A DNA stretch of 64,000 bases from Piliocolobus tephrosceles (Eukaryota > Chordata > Mammalia > Primates > Cercopithecidae), in assembly GCF_002776525.5 (NCBI RefSeq), contig NC_045436.1, positions 15,416,049-15,480,048 of the forward strand. Direction: 5' to 3'. The notes under the pieces are model-generated. The model did not search any database. It was given only the letters and a program-made list of their open reading frames with translations, and was not told the DNA's origin. This document shows positions 35,625 through 48,574 of the stretch, piece after piece. The stretch's first letter is position 1. Each line of letters opens with the position of its first letter. The position numbers and the translations under genes are program-made.

Positions 35625-37770
35625 CCCTCACTTTATTGTACAGGGTCACAGAATTGTTTTTTCCAATTTTTAAATGGTAGTAAAATATACGTAACAAAAT
35701 TTTACCATCTTAACCAGTCTAAGTGTACAGTTCAATGGTATTAATTACGTTGATAATGTTGTGCCACCATCATTTTATTTTCACAGGATCACATAATTGT
35801 TTTTTCCGATTTTTAAATTATAATAATATGTACATAACATAAAATTTACCATCTTAACCAGCTGAAGTATACAGTTCAATGGTATTAATTACGTTGATAA
35901 TGTTTTGCCACCATACTCTTTTTGTAAAACTGAAACTCTATACCTATTAAACAATAATTCCCCTCCCCCATTCCCAGGCCCTAGCAGTCATCATTCTACC
36001 TTTTATTTCTGGTTTTGGAAAACGGAAATGTTTGTATTCATATTACTGGAAAGTGGTAAAGAACCAAAACCTCATATATATGGGCATATCCAGTATTTGA
36101 CTTTTTTTGACTGGCTTATTTAACTTGGCATAATGTCCTCAAGGTTCATCTCTGTTGTAGGGTATGCCAGAATTTATTTTCTTTTTAAGGTTACATAACA
36201 TTCCCTTATATGTGTCGGCCACATTTTGCTTATCCATTCATCTATTAATGGACATCTGGGTTGCTTCCATGTTTTAGCTGTTGTGAATAATGCTGCTATG
36301 AACATGGGTGTACAAATATCTTTTCCAGACCCTGCTTTCGATTCTTCTGGGTATATACCTGAAAGTGAAATTGCTAGATCACATGGTAATTCTGTTTTTA
36401 ATTTTTTTTTTTTTGGGGGAAGCTCCATATTGTTTCCGCAGAGGCTGTACCATACATATTACATTCACATTAATAATACATAAGGGTTCCCGTTTGTCCA
36501 CATCCTTGCCAACACTTATTTTTTTTTTATAGTAACTATCTTAATGGATATAAGGTGGTATCTTATTGTACTTTTGATTTGTATTTCGCTAGTGATTAGT
36601 GATGCTGAGTGTATTTTCCTGTGCTTATTGGACGTTTGTATATTTTCTTTGGAAAAATGTCTTTTCAAGTCCTTTATCCATTTTTGAATCATGTTTTTGT
36701 TATTGTTGAGTTATAAGAGTTATCTGTAAATTATAGATATTAGATTTTATCAGATACATGATTTTAAAATATTTTCTCTCATTTGGTGAGTTGCCTTTTT
36801 ACTCTATTAATACTGTCTTTTGATGCACAATTTTTAGTTTTCATGATGTTCAGTTGGTCTATTTCCAACTTGTGCGTTTTGAAATCATTGCCAAATTCAG
36901 TGCTGTAAGCCTTTTGCCCTGTTTTTTCTTCTAAGAGTGTTATAGTTTTATGTCTTACATTTAAGTCTTTGATCCATTTTGAGTTTATTTTCATAGATAG
37001 TGTTGGATAAGGTTCCAACCTCATTCTTTTGAATGTGGATATGTTTCTCAGCATCATTTGTTGAAAAGACTGTCCTTTCCCCCATTAAATCATCTTGACA
37101 CCCTAGTCAAAAATCTTTTGATCGTATATGTGACAGTTTATTTCTGGATTCTGTGTTCTATTTCATTGGTCTGTATGTCTATTTTTATGCCAATACCATA
37201 CTGTTTTGGTTACTGTAGCTTTGTAATAAGTTTTGAAATCAGAAAGTGTGTCTTCCAGCTTTGGTGTTCTTTTTCAAGTTTGGTTTGACTATTAGGAGTC
37301 CCTTGAGATTCCATGTGGATTTAAAATTTATTTTTCTATTAATGCAAAAAAATCATTAGAATTTTGGCAGGAACTACATTAAATCTATAGATAACTTTGG
37401 GTGGTATTACCATCTTAATAATAATAAATCTTCCAATCTGTAATCACAGGATGTGCTTCCATTTATTTGTCTTCTTTCACTAGTGTTTTGTAGCTTTCAT
37501 TCCAGAAAACTTTTACCTACTTGGTTAATTCTTAAGTATTTTATTCTTTTTGATGCTATTGTAATTGGTACTATTTTCTTAATTTCCTTTTCAGATTGTT
37601 CATTGTAAGTGTAAAGAAATACAACTTATTTCTGTGTTTTGACTTTGTATCTTTCTACTTTGCTTATTAGTTCTAAGTTTTTGGTAGAATCCTTAGGGTA
37701 ACTGCAAAGGATTTTACTGCTTTCTTTCCAATTTGGATGTCTTTTACTTTTTTTCTTGTCTAATTACTCT
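35625..37770 (-). mobile_element. Old L1M, antisense, with duplicated 3' region
   Basis: Antisense L1M 3' end (35625-35950), then ORF2 C-terminal landmarks (gggtatatacctgaaagtga at about 36350, atccattttgagtttatttt at about 36970, tactgtagctttgtaa at about 37210) to about 37770. Frames are broken. Confidence 0.85.
35640..35916 (-). repeat. Tandem duplication in L1M 3' region (about 140-base unit)
   Basis: Copy 1 (35640-35783) and copy 2 (35784-35916) share taccatcttaaccag and acagttcaatggtattaatt, followed by acgttgataatgtt. Copy 1 has caatttttaaatggtagtaa where copy 2 has cgatttttaaattataataa. Confidence 0.9.
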
Positions 37771-37799
37771 TGGAACCATGGAATTTTATAGCTAAAAAA

Positions 37800-37930
37800 G
37801 ACCTTAGGGAACACCAATTTCAAAACCTTTATTTTACAGGGGAGGAAACTGAGACTTCAAAATTTTAGTGACTTTCCTGATGCTCACTACTAGCTAAGGA
37901 AGGAGACTGAGTCAAACTCATGTTTTCTTT
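37800..37930 (-). mobile_element. Possible MIR-like fragment
   Basis: 'ttattttacaggggaggaaactgag' and the following 'actagctaagg' resemble an antisense MIR or related old SINE. Weak. Confidence 0.4.
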
Positions 37931-39880
37931 CCATATGTCTCTTTTCACTATTAAATGTTTTCTCATCTCATTTATCACCTTCCCCCTATTTCTGGCTTCC
38001 TTCAATATTCATTTAATTTAATACCTTGTTTTATTTGTATTAAAGCAACTCAGTGAGAATTATGACTTTTGTTTTGTTTTTTAATTCCATAGCACTCATA
38101 GCAATGGCCTCTGTGGTTAGTGGGCAGGTGAGTGTGTGTATACTGAGAAGGTGGGTTAGGATATGCTATGCTACCATGACTACAGCTGATTATAGCCACG
38201 TTGAGTAAATAGTAATGCAATTAAGTAAGAACCATATAATTAAAAATAATGCTAGTGAGAAGTATGATACATTTATTTAAAATTTCAAATAATTGGACAA
38301 TGGAACATTTCTTGAAAAACAAACCAAAGAAATTGAATAAGCCTAAAATTCTTAGATTTTTGGTTGCATTTAAATAACGCATCTTAATATTTACATTTGT
38401 TTAGTTGCCATTTTCGTAACACTTATTATAGAATAAAATTAAAGAACAGGAAAAAAACCTTCAGGAAACAAAGTAATATTGTAAATCTTTTTGAATTAAA
38501 AAAACCCCTGCAAATGGTATGCCTTTTAGTAACAAAAACTGCTCTTGCAGGACCAGATCTTTAAATTTAATGAGTGGGGGCTTTTTATGTGTTTAATGTA
38601 CCTTGTGACCTCTTAGTACTTAGCTATTTCCCTTTTCTCCTTAGAAAGACCTCCTTGTGGACTTACCCTTCCTTCATTTCTCAACATTTGTTGCCTTTAA
38701 ATTTTAGGGATGTGATTGGTTATCAGGTTTTTTTTCTTTTTTAAAAAATTTCTCTACCCAGTCTGTTCTAAACTTCTTCGGTGGTCTATTCTTTTGGAAG
38801 TGAAGAAATAAATGCTACGCTCCTGATTTGATTCAAAATGTCTCAGAAAATATTTTCTCATAGACTTTCCCATGTTCCTATGCCATTGAATAATATTACA
38901 TGATATCAGTTAAAGGTTTTTAAAACCTAAAGTAACCAAAAATAGAGTTGCTACTTTTTACTTGAAAAGCATTGAACATTTTTAAAAACATATAGGTGGA
39001 TTTCCTTATCTTTAGAATTTGTGTTTTAGAGATAACTATTTTAGTACACACTTTAAACCTTCATCTGATACAGGACATTTATTTATAAATTCCAGTATTT
39101 AGACAACTAAGAAATACTGAAGAAAAATGACCATTTATAATGTGTATTTAAATGAGGCTATTCATATGTCAGTCATTACATACCAATGATTTAACACCGT
39201 TTCCTCAGTAAAAGCTTTATGGAATTGGTTTGCTTCAAACAAAAGATCTTAAAGCAGAATGCTTTTTTGAGACCTCCGGACTCCTTTCTATTCTTGCCAT
39301 CTTTTCCTGTGTAGATTTTATATGCTCAAATAGTATATAAACCGTTCTTCATTATTTATCGTCTACACAGCATGTGCCATTTGAGTGCTTAGTGCCGTGA
39401 CATTAATAAAAGCAGTAGTTACCTTTTTGTTAATACATACTACCTTATTTGGTGTTTAACTTGTTATATAGTGATAGTTTGATTAAAGCTGCTTAATATT
39501 TTACAGATAGACTTTATATTAGATACAACAGCTATTAATAAAATTTGTATTTTAGTCTTTTTTAGAAATAGTCTACTATTTCAAAAAGGAAACAAAACAT
39601 GATAGTCAAAAATACCATCTCTTTTAGAAAGGTCGCGATCTTCTAGAAGTTAAAAAGTATAGAAAACTATTATTCTTATAAATTTTAATAAATGTGTAAT
39701 CTGTATAATTATTTGTAGTTAATCCGTAGTTTGTACTGCTTTTAAGTGGAAGCTCTTTTTTGCTGTTGTAACAGACTTGTTTAGACTAAAACTACTTCTT
39801 AAAAAAAAAAATCCAAAATTATGTCAGAACAATACAGCTGTTTCAGAAACAACATACTGCTTTACCAATTAAAAGATGCT
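37931..39880. other. FBXO8 intron 1 stretch with no recognised feature
   Basis: AT-rich sequence without coding signals or repeats I can name. Confidence 0.6.
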
Positions 39881-39884
39881 TTTA

Positions 39885-40035
39885 TATACATTTTCTTAGT
39901 TAAGGCTCATAGTCACCCTGTAAAATAGATAGGAATGATTTCCCCCATTTCACAGGAAACAAAAGGTCAGAACCTTGTTTGAAATACCTAAGGTCACACA
40001 GCAAGTACAGCGTAATTGGAGCTCCACCTTTAAAT
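39885..40035 (-). mobile_element. MIR SINE
   Basis: Antisense MIR: ccccatttcacaggaaacaa, then ctaaggtcacacagcaagta. Confidence 0.7.
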
Positions 40036-40197
40036 TCATCCTCCACAGTAGTGGTGTCAAAAAACTTCTACATTACTGTAAAGCAGACATTATAGTATGT
40101 AGCCCACTTTAGAGATTTCAGTTTTATTTATTTATGCTGAAATTAGCATAATAAAACTGAAAGTAGACAAATTAATTTTTAAAAAATCAAAAGATTT

Positions 40198-40266
40198 ACA
40201 CGCCACTGCACTCCAGCCTGTTGACAGAGGGAGACTCCGTCTCAAAAAAACAAAACAAAACAAAAA
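40198..40266 (+). mobile_element. Alu 3' fragment
   Basis: Only the last part of an Alu (cacgccactgcactccagcc and the CAAAA-rich tail), 50 bases left of a complete Alu. Confidence 0.85.
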
Positions 40267-40315
40267 TCCGAAAGATCTAAATACATTTAGATTTTTTAAA
40301 AATTGGCTTTGTCAA

Positions 40316-40607
40316 CCAGGCATGGTGGCTCATGCCTGTAATCCCAGCACTTTGGGAGGCCAAGGCGGATGGATCACATGGTCAGGAGTTCAAGACTAGC
40401 CTGGCCAACATAGTGAAACTCCGTCTCTACTAAAAATACAAAAATTAGCTAGGCATGGTGGTGCATGCCTGTAGTCCCAACTACTCGGGAGACTGAGGCA
40501 GGAGAATCGCTTGAACCCCGGAGGCGGAGGTTGCAGTGACCTGAGATTGTGCCACTGCACTCCAGCCTGGGCAACAGAGCAAGATTCCAACTCAAAAAAA
40601 AAAAAAA
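40316..40607 (+). mobile_element. Alu (AluS-like), full length
   Basis: Sense Alu flanked by the target-site duplication tggctttgtcaa (40304-40315 and 40608-40619). Confidence 0.95.
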
Positions 40608-41219
40608 TGGCTTTGTCAAATAAGTATTTGGTCAGTGCGTAATAAAAGTATTACTGTTGATATTGCTGTTGTTATTTTAATGGAAACAAGGGCATGTAAG
40701 AATTTAGGAGATTCTAAATAAAATTTACTGATTTTAATGTATTTTAATAAGTAGAAGCATTTTTCTACACATACTAGAAATATAATATTCGTAGCAATCC
40801 AAATTAATTCATATAGCTTATTACTTTGTTTTCAAATAAGTAATTATACCAGTTTTCTAACTAACATATTTTATATTTACATTGTCTTTTTTATCAGACT
40901 AAGAGTTACACAAATATCGATCCTTTTTGCATTGTACCTTGCTCTGTTGTTGATATATCCTATGTAAGTGGTCAAAACATCATTTAGGATTTGTGTCATT
41001 AAGGATTTGTATCCCTTAATTCCATCTTCTTTTGATATATATGTATTTGAATTTACCTGAAGTGAGAGATGATTCACAGGTTGTAAATTTTTCGCAATTA
41101 GTTGGATTCCTAAAATATAAAATAGTTACTATTTGTGAAATGATTCTAGACTTCCCATGTCCTTGGTCACCCTCTTTAAAGCATTCATTAGAGTTTCTAA
41201 TTCCTTTTTAAAAAACATC

Positions 41220-42405
41220 TTTATTAAGGTATCATTTACATACCATAAAATTCATTCATTTTAAATGTACAGTTTCCTGTCCTTTTTTAAACGTTTTTTG
41301 TATTTTTTTCCATCCTTCTATGATTTTTTAAAGATAATTGTAGATGCACATGAAGTCTCAAGAAATATAGAGTGATCCCTTATACATTTTACCTAGTTTC
41401 CCTGATTGGTAATAGTATTGGACTATAATATACTATCAAAACCAGGTTTTGCCATTGATACAATCCTTCTTATTCATATTCCCCTAGTTTTATTTTTACT
41501 CAGTATACATATGTGTATGTGTATGAAGTTCTGTGCAAGTTCACATATCCAGCACCATAGTCAAGATAGTAAATAGCTGTAACACCTCAGGGATCTCTCA
41601 CACTGTGCTTTTATAACCATACCCACCTCTCTGATGTTGACCATCTTATCATGTGCTTGTTTGCCATTTGTTTATCCTCTTTGTTGAAATGTGTGTTCAT
41701 GTCTTTTGCCCATTTTTGTATTGGATTGTTTGGGTTTTGTTTACTGTTGTTTTGAGACTTGTTTATATATTCTAGATGCCAGATATGTGGTTTACAAATA
41801 TTTTCTCTCTGTCTGTAGGCTTTCATCTTCCAAATATAGACTTTCAAAGACCAAAAATTTTTTATTTTGATGAGTTCCATTTGATAATTTTTACTTTCAT
41901 AATCATGCTTTTGGTATAAGTCTGAGAATTCTTTGCCTAGCCTTAGACCCCAAAGATTTCCTTCATGTATTTTTCTTTCTTTTTTTTTTTTTTTTTTTTT
42001 TTGAGACAGAGTCTCGCTCTGTCACCCAGGCTGGAGTGCAGTGGTGCAATCTAGGCTCACTGCAAGCTCCACCTCCCAGATTCACGCCACTCTCCTGCCT
42101 CACCCACCCGAGTAGCTGGGACTACAGGCATGCGCCACCATGCCCTAATTTTTTGTATTTTTCGTAGAGATGGGGTTTCACCATGTTAGCCAGGATGGTC
42201 TCGATCTCCTGACCTCGTGATCCACCCACCTTGGCCTCCCAAAGTGCTGGAATTACAGGCGTGAGCCACCATGCCCGACCCCTTCTATGTATTCTAAAAT
42301 TTTTATAGTTTTATGTTTAAGTCTATGGTCCATTTTGAGTTAACTTTTGTAAAAGGTGTAAGGTTTAGGTCAAGGTTCATCTAATTCACTTTTTTAAAAT
42401 ATCAG
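41220..42405 (-). mobile_element. Old L1M, antisense, split by an Alu
   Basis: Antisense L1M 3' end and ORF2 tail (ccataaaattcattcatttt at about 41245, tttgcccatttttgtattgg at about 41705). It continues after the Alu with tctatggtccattttgagtt (about 42320). Confidence 0.8.
41979..42282 (-). mobile_element. AluY-like
   Basis: Antisense Alu from a long T-run to gtgagccaccatgcccgacc. The flanks ccttcatgtatt and ccttctatgtatt look like an imperfect target-site duplication. Confidence 0.93.
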
Positions 42406-42414
42406 TGTTTACCA

Positions 42415-42480
42415 ATTGTTTATTCAACAAATATTTTCTGAGCACTTTATATGCCAAGCCACTGTGTTTGATACTGGGTT
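42415..42480 (-). mobile_element. L2 fragment
   Basis: A short antisense L2 end: tttattcaacaaatattttc, then gagcactttatatgccaa. Confidence 0.5.
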
Positions 42481-42759
42481 TATTCATGTAACCTATTGTG
42501 TGGAGTCAGTTCCTTATTTTAGTACTACAGTCATTATTTTGCATGGTACCATGTTAACTGAAACTAGTGCATGCTGGAACTGTGGCCTTGCTATGTAAAT
42601 GGCGTCTCTCCAAATTTCACAGATACTAAATTAATGAAATTCAGGACCAGGATTATGACTACTCAGGTAATTAAATCCACAATTATCAGACGTACTTTGA
42701 AATGAAGGAACCAAAATAATAGTTATCATTTAAAGAGGGTGAGAGGGATGAGTACAAAA

Positions 42760-42950
42760 CTACCTTTTATTGTGAACTACCAACTATGGGTTAAGTTGCG
42801 TAAATGTTATCCCCACCTCCCATGAAATAAGAATTAGTATCCATTATTTTACTAATGAGAAAAATGAGGATCAGAGATTATAGGCTAATCAGATTCCGTG
42901 TTGTGGTTTGATCCTGATCTTTTTTCACATCAAAGCCAGTGTGCTTTCCA
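42760..42950 (-). mobile_element. MIR SINE, diverged
   Basis: Antisense MIR landmarks: gttatccccacctc, then attttactaatgagaaaaat and gaggatcagag. Confidence 0.55.
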
Positions 42951-43124
42951 CAAGAACAGCAGCAGCCTGAAAGAGCAGCTGCAGCTGGGAGCAGCGATAG
43001 AGGTAATAAACAGTGACGGGGTAAAAAGAGATGAGAACCAGTGATGAAAAAACAGATGGTAAATTGCCTTTGTCATCCATGGGCTCCAGCAGTTCTGGGA
43101 ATATGCTTTGTGGGTTAAGAATAA

Positions 43125-43350
43125 AATCTTTAGACTCAGATAGACCTGAGTTTGAATCCTAAATCTTCCATTTTTCCGTCTTTGACTTCTCAGGCAAATT
43201 TACTTAACCTCTCTGGAGCACTGTTTCCTTAGCTGTAAAATTAGGGTGATAACACCTACCTATTGGTTGTTGTGAGGACTAAAATGAGATAATATATAAC
43301 AGACTTAACAGAGTGCTTGGCACAGAGTACGTATTAATGGGTTATAGCAC
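43125..43350 (+). mobile_element. MIR SINE
   Basis: Sense MIR: gagtttgaatcctaaatctt, cttaacctctctggagcact, ggttgttgtgaggactaaaa and gagtgcttggcacaga. Confidence 0.85.
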
Positions 43351-44279
43351 AAAATAATATTGTTCAATGTTTATATTATTAAACATTATATAAATAAATG
43401 TATATGCATAATATTATGTACAAAAGGAGAGGACAGAGCCAGGAATTCATTCTAAGGCTTAAATCTCCACACACAAGAAATAATTAAAGGGATTTTTTAT
43501 TCTACTTTGTCAGAATAAAAATAAAAAAAGAATGTCTCTGCCCTTTAAAATAGAAATTCTTATCAAAAATGACAAAAATAATTCCTACTAAATATTTTGA
43601 TGTTTTCTTTGATAGTAGGTTTCCTACTACTCTTATACTGTGATGCTGAGTATTTATCTCTTTATTAATGGTATTCAGTCTGTATTACACTGAGCCCTAA
43701 GGTAATAATTCTTAAACTGAGTACATAGACTCAAACACACATCTTTTTCAAATTTATATACCTGGATTCCACAGCTAGGAGATTTGCAGTTACAAAAAAG
43801 GTTGTTAGAGGAATAAAAATAACCCTTAAATACTTTTTAGCCAGGTTTACAAATGCTTAACATTTTGCCACATTACCTTATTGTTCCATCTATATAGACA
43901 TAGACGTTACTGTTTTGCTGAACCATTTTGGAATAGGTTGCATATGTCACACCATCACACTTCAGTGTGTGTTACAAAGAACGAGAATATACTTCTGTAT
44001 AGCCATTTCACAGTTATCAAGTTTAGAAAATTTAACATTGATACTATGATACCATATTTTTATCCAGTCTTCAGCCCATAGGTCTCGTTTCTTATTTATC
44101 TCAATAATGTGCTACATAATAGCAATTTTTTTTCCAATCCTGTTGACATACTGCATTTCGGTGGTATTTTTTGTAGCCTCCTTTAATCCAAAACTGTTCT
44201 TCCACCTTTTTTCTTTCTTTCTTTCTTTTTTTTTTTTTTTTAACTTTTGTGACATTGGCATTATTGATTTATTTTTTAG

Positions 44280-44546
44280 GAACAGAGTTTTGCTCCATCA
44301 CTCAGGCTGGAGTGCAGTAGTGTAATCTTAGTTCACTGGAACCTCCAATTCCTGGCCTCAAATGATCCTCTTGCCTCAGCCGCCTAAGTAGGTAGGACTA
44401 CAGGCATGTGCCACCACACTCATCTAATCTTTTAATTTTTTATAGAGATGGTCTTGCTATGTTGCCTGGGCTGGCCTCAAGCAATTCTCTCGGCCTTGCT
44501 CTCCCAAAGCACTGGGATTAGAGGCATGAACCACCATTCCCAGCCC
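44280..44546 (-). mobile_element. AluJ-like
   Basis: Diverged antisense Alu. Flanking cattggcatt copies (about 44253 and 44549) suggest a target-site duplication. Confidence 0.88.
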
Positions 44547-45039
44547 GGCATTGGCATTTTTGAAGGAAAAGATTCCGTTATTTTACAGACTGCCTTTTGA
44601 GTATATTCCCTATTAAATTCAGATTATGGATTTTTGACTGGAATACTGTATAATGATGTTGTATCCTCAGGGCATCACATCTAGAGGCACATGATGTGCA
44701 TTTGCCTCTTATTTGTAAATGTTAATTTTCATCATTTGGTTAAGGTTTTGTGTTATTTCTTAATTTTTTCTTGTAATTAATGACTAATATGTGGGCAGAT
44801 ACTTTGGGATTCTGTAAGTATTCCATTCTTTGTCAAACTCCAGATTCAGCAGCATCCATTGACAATTCTTGACTAAATTATTTTTTCTCTGATGGTAAAA
44901 TGATAATTTTTCTAACTACATTATTCTATCTTCTTTAATTAGAATTCTACTCTAAAAAAGAGCTTTCCTTCTCCTTTATGTTTCTATTGATCATCATCAG
45001 TGTAGACTCACAGATTCTTTCTTTATGTAATGGATTATA

Positions 45040-45358
45040 CAGTTTTTCCTCAGTATTTGTGGATCTGCATCCACAGTGTCATTCAATCACAATTGAAAAT
45101 ATTTGGAAAAAATAGAAAGTAACAATACAACAATAAATAATAATACAAATTTTAGAATACAGTATAACAACTATTTACGTAGCATTTACATCTTACTGGA
45201 TGTTATAAGTGATCTAGAGATGATTTAAAGTATACGGGAGGATGTATACTATGCCATTTTATACAAGGGATTTGAGCATCTGTGGATTTTGGTATCTGGG
45301 GGAGGTGACATGAGGAGGTGATCCTGGAACCAGTCTACTGCAAATGCTAAGGGACAAT
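45040..45358 (+). mobile_element. MER2 DNA transposon (pogo/Tigger group)
   Basis: The terminal CAG, ggatctgcatccaca, acagtataacaactattta, gatctagagatgatttaaag and the ending gggacaa follow MER2, flanked by TA on both sides. Non-autonomous; no coding capacity. Confidence 0.85.
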
Positions 45359-46094
45359 TAATTCATTACTGTCATTTTTATTTTGATGTTCCAGGTATGG
45401 CCAATAGGAGCTGCCTTCAAATTAGTTCCTAATGTCCTTTTGACATTATCCCATTTTTTGATTTGCTATAGTTCACTGAACACTCGTAATCCAAGTTTAA
45501 GAAACACTACCTTAGGAGTTTCTTGGTAGCCCCTAAGGGGGTCCGAAGTAAACTGGAAAGGTACAAGTTGAGAAGAAGATGCACCTTTTCACCATATTCA
45601 TGTATAGCAGAACTTTTATGAGTACCTCCTATAGGTAAATCCCCCAAAGATGTAATATATAGAGTATAGCATTTTATAATTATATCTATTTAAATTAAGG
45701 TTAAAATTAACTTTTATTGACGAGTTACCAGATGAAATCAGGAAAAATAAATCAAGTAATTGCTATGCAAGTGCTTCAGCCACATTTTAATGCTTAAATA
45801 TTGGATCTTTGAAGCAATAAAAAGTGACTTAGAGATTTCTGCACCGAATTTCTTGCTTTGAGATGATTGGTTTGACAGCCATTATGCTGGGCCAATTGTA
45901 AATGTAAGGAGGGTGGTGGCAGAGAGTTTTTCTCTAATGTCATTCAATATCTGTATCAAAAATGCTTCTTCATTTTGCCTGGGTGAGGGAAAGGGGTTGG
46001 GATACATACCAAATCTTTCTAGCTATGTGATATATGTGTGTTAAGGGGAGAGGTTGTGGTCCATTTTTACAGATACATATGCACATTATTTCAT

Positions 46095-46190
46095 TTAATT
46101 CTCATAAAAATCATACAAGGGGGATATTTTTATTGGTATTGTGTAGGGAAGGAAACAATGACCCAGAGATGTTAATATCCTGATTCTTTT
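46095..46190 (-). mobile_element. MIR fragment
   Basis: Antisense MIR core: ttatttcatttaattctcat, then aggaaacaatgacccagaga. Confidence 0.6.
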
Positions 46191-46695
46191 GCTCATTTCA
46201 CTCTGAATTTCTCTTTCCGTATCCTCTGTTTTGGAGTGCCAAGCCTCTCAAGGTTTCTGCAAGGTACGTAAGCTTCTGCTTCCCTCTGCGTATGATTCCA
46301 GACTGTCCTCCGTCTTTATCTACATGGCTTCATTAGTAGCCACTCCTCCTTCTACTTTTCATGTTGCAGAAATATATTGAAATCTCATGTTCATGACTGT
46401 CCTGTTTTCGTTTTCTTTTAGTTGTAGTTTCTACCATTTTTTTTTCCTCTGTCATTTTATGGGAGAGAGAGGTGATGAATATATGTGCTCCATCTTACAA
46501 GAATCCAACCAAGGTTGAGGTTTTTTCCGAAAAAGTTCCTTAAAAGAATATTTCAGAAGTGAGTCCAAAAATTGTTTCTTCTGTCTCAGAAGAAGACAAC
46601 TTCTGTCTCAGATATCTTACAAATTGCAAAGCATGTTAATGAGATGATACCCTACCATTTATACTTATCCCAATATTAGTTGAAAACCTATTCTT

Positions 46696-46966
46696 CGGAG
46701 GCCAAGGCGGGCGGATCACCTGAGGTCAGGAGTTCGTAGACCATCCTGGCCAACATGGTGAAACCCCATCTCTACTAAAAATACGAAAATTGCCGGGCAT
46801 GGTGGCAGGCGCCTGTGATCCCAGCTACTCAGGAGGCTGAGACAGGATAATTGCTTGAACCCAGGAAGCAGAGGTTGCAGTGAGCCGAGATCGCACCATT
46901 GCACTCCAGCCTGGGGGACAAGAGCGAGACTTTGTCTCAAAAAAAAAAAAAACAAAAAAAAACACT
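46696..46966 (+). mobile_element. 5'-truncated Alu
   Basis: Begins within the left monomer (cggaggccaaggcgggcgga) and ends in an A-rich tail. The flanks 'aacctattctt' and 'aacactattcct' look like a target-site duplication. Confidence 0.92.
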
Positions 46967-47899
46967 ATTCCTAAGACATGAGCATGAATAAAAATGATTT
47001 TGAAATTTAGCATATTAAATATAAGCTATGTAATACCAAAAGAGCTTTCGTAGAAAGAAAAACACCATATATGTTTAGTAATCCTAGATATAACTTTACT
47101 GAAATGTTATCAGGTGGGAGTACAACAGATCACATAGGGGTGACAGTGGCTGTTTGCTATATAAAAGTAGGAAACTTTATGCAGTCTTCCAGATAAATAC
47201 CTCTCAAAGACATTATTTTATAATAATGGTGGACTCTTCCTAAAATCATATTACTTTCCATTTATGTCTTCCCAGCTACTGTGCCACAGCAGCATAGGAC
47301 TTTAGGAATAGAAAGTTAAGTTTGAAATGTAAGCTGTGATAATAAACCAAAATATGAAATACGTATACACGAGATTAATTTAATAAAATAGCTCTGTCTT
47401 TGCTAATGTGACACGTTTATACACAGTACCACTGAGTGTTCAAGATCACACAGTCTGGTTGCCAGTCCACATTCAGTAGCCATTCAGTACCCATTTGTGT
47501 CAGGCTTCTAAGTTTCCTGTTCACTACCATGTTCCCTGAGTGTATTTGCAGGCAGTACAGAATTGAACATGAATATTTTATCCTTAAACCGAAACAGTAT
47601 ATGATAGCTCTGAGACAAAAGGAGCGTTAATTGACTGCTGTATTAAAATGACTATAATTAATTGATAGTCATATTTGCATAATTTCAGGGAGTAGAAATT
47701 CTGGGATCATGTTTGTTTGCCTATTTGGCTGTTGCTTCATTTGATGCTTCATCCAATCTATAAAGGAGCTCTGATTTATTTTATTTTGTGCTAATCATTC
47801 ACTGGAAATTATCAATTTACGTTTACTAAATAGTATCTAAATCTTCAGTAGTAAGTATTCATTTTATTACTATTCTTTTTTTTTTCTTTTCTTTTTTTT

Positions 47900-48179
47900 T
47901 TTAGACAAGAGTCTCACTCTGTTGCCCAGGCTGGAGTGCCACATTCTCAGCTCACTGCAACCTCTGCCTCCCGGGTTCAAGTGATTCTCCTGCCTCAGTC
48001 TTCCCAGTAGCTGGGATTATAGGCATGCACCACAATGCCAGGCTAATTTGTGTATTTTTAGTGGAGATGGGGTTCACCATGTTGGACAGGCCAGTCTGGA
48101 ACTCCTGACCTCAAGTGATCTGCCTGCCTCGGCCTCCCAAAGTGCTGAGATTACAGACGTGAGCCACCACTCCTGGCCA
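47900..48179 (-). mobile_element. Alu (AluS-like)
   Basis: Antisense Alu with near-perfect target-site duplications, ttttattactattct (about 47862) and ttttattaccattct (about 48182). Confidence 0.93.
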
Positions 48180-48250
48180 CGTTTTATTACCATTCTGAAA
48201 AATAAGGAGAAAATGTACAGTTGTGATTGCTTTGGGATTTTTCCCCCATT

Positions 48251-48284
48251 TTTTTTTTGTTTGTTTGTTTGTTTGTTTGTTTTT
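48251..48284 (+). repeat. (GTTT)n simple repeat
   Basis: Six or more GTTT units directly follow a T-run. Confidence 0.9.
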
Positions 48285-48574
48285 GTCTCCTCGGAAAGGA
48301 AGAGTTTCAACTGTGAAATCTTAAGGAGAATTTTTTTTGTAGCATGATTTCTCTTCTGTGATCTAAGTAATTATGAAATTTTTGTTTACTTCTGTCAGAT
48401 GATAAATAATGAAGTCATGTTTCTTTGTTTGTAGACCAAGAAAAAATATGTTTGGTTTTATCTGGAAGCTCCTTAGAAAGATTTTTATAGAACCTCTCAA
48501 CATAAAGAAACTTTGAACAAAATAAATTCACATTTGGAAGAAAAGGCATGGGACACCTTGAATTGTATTAATTA

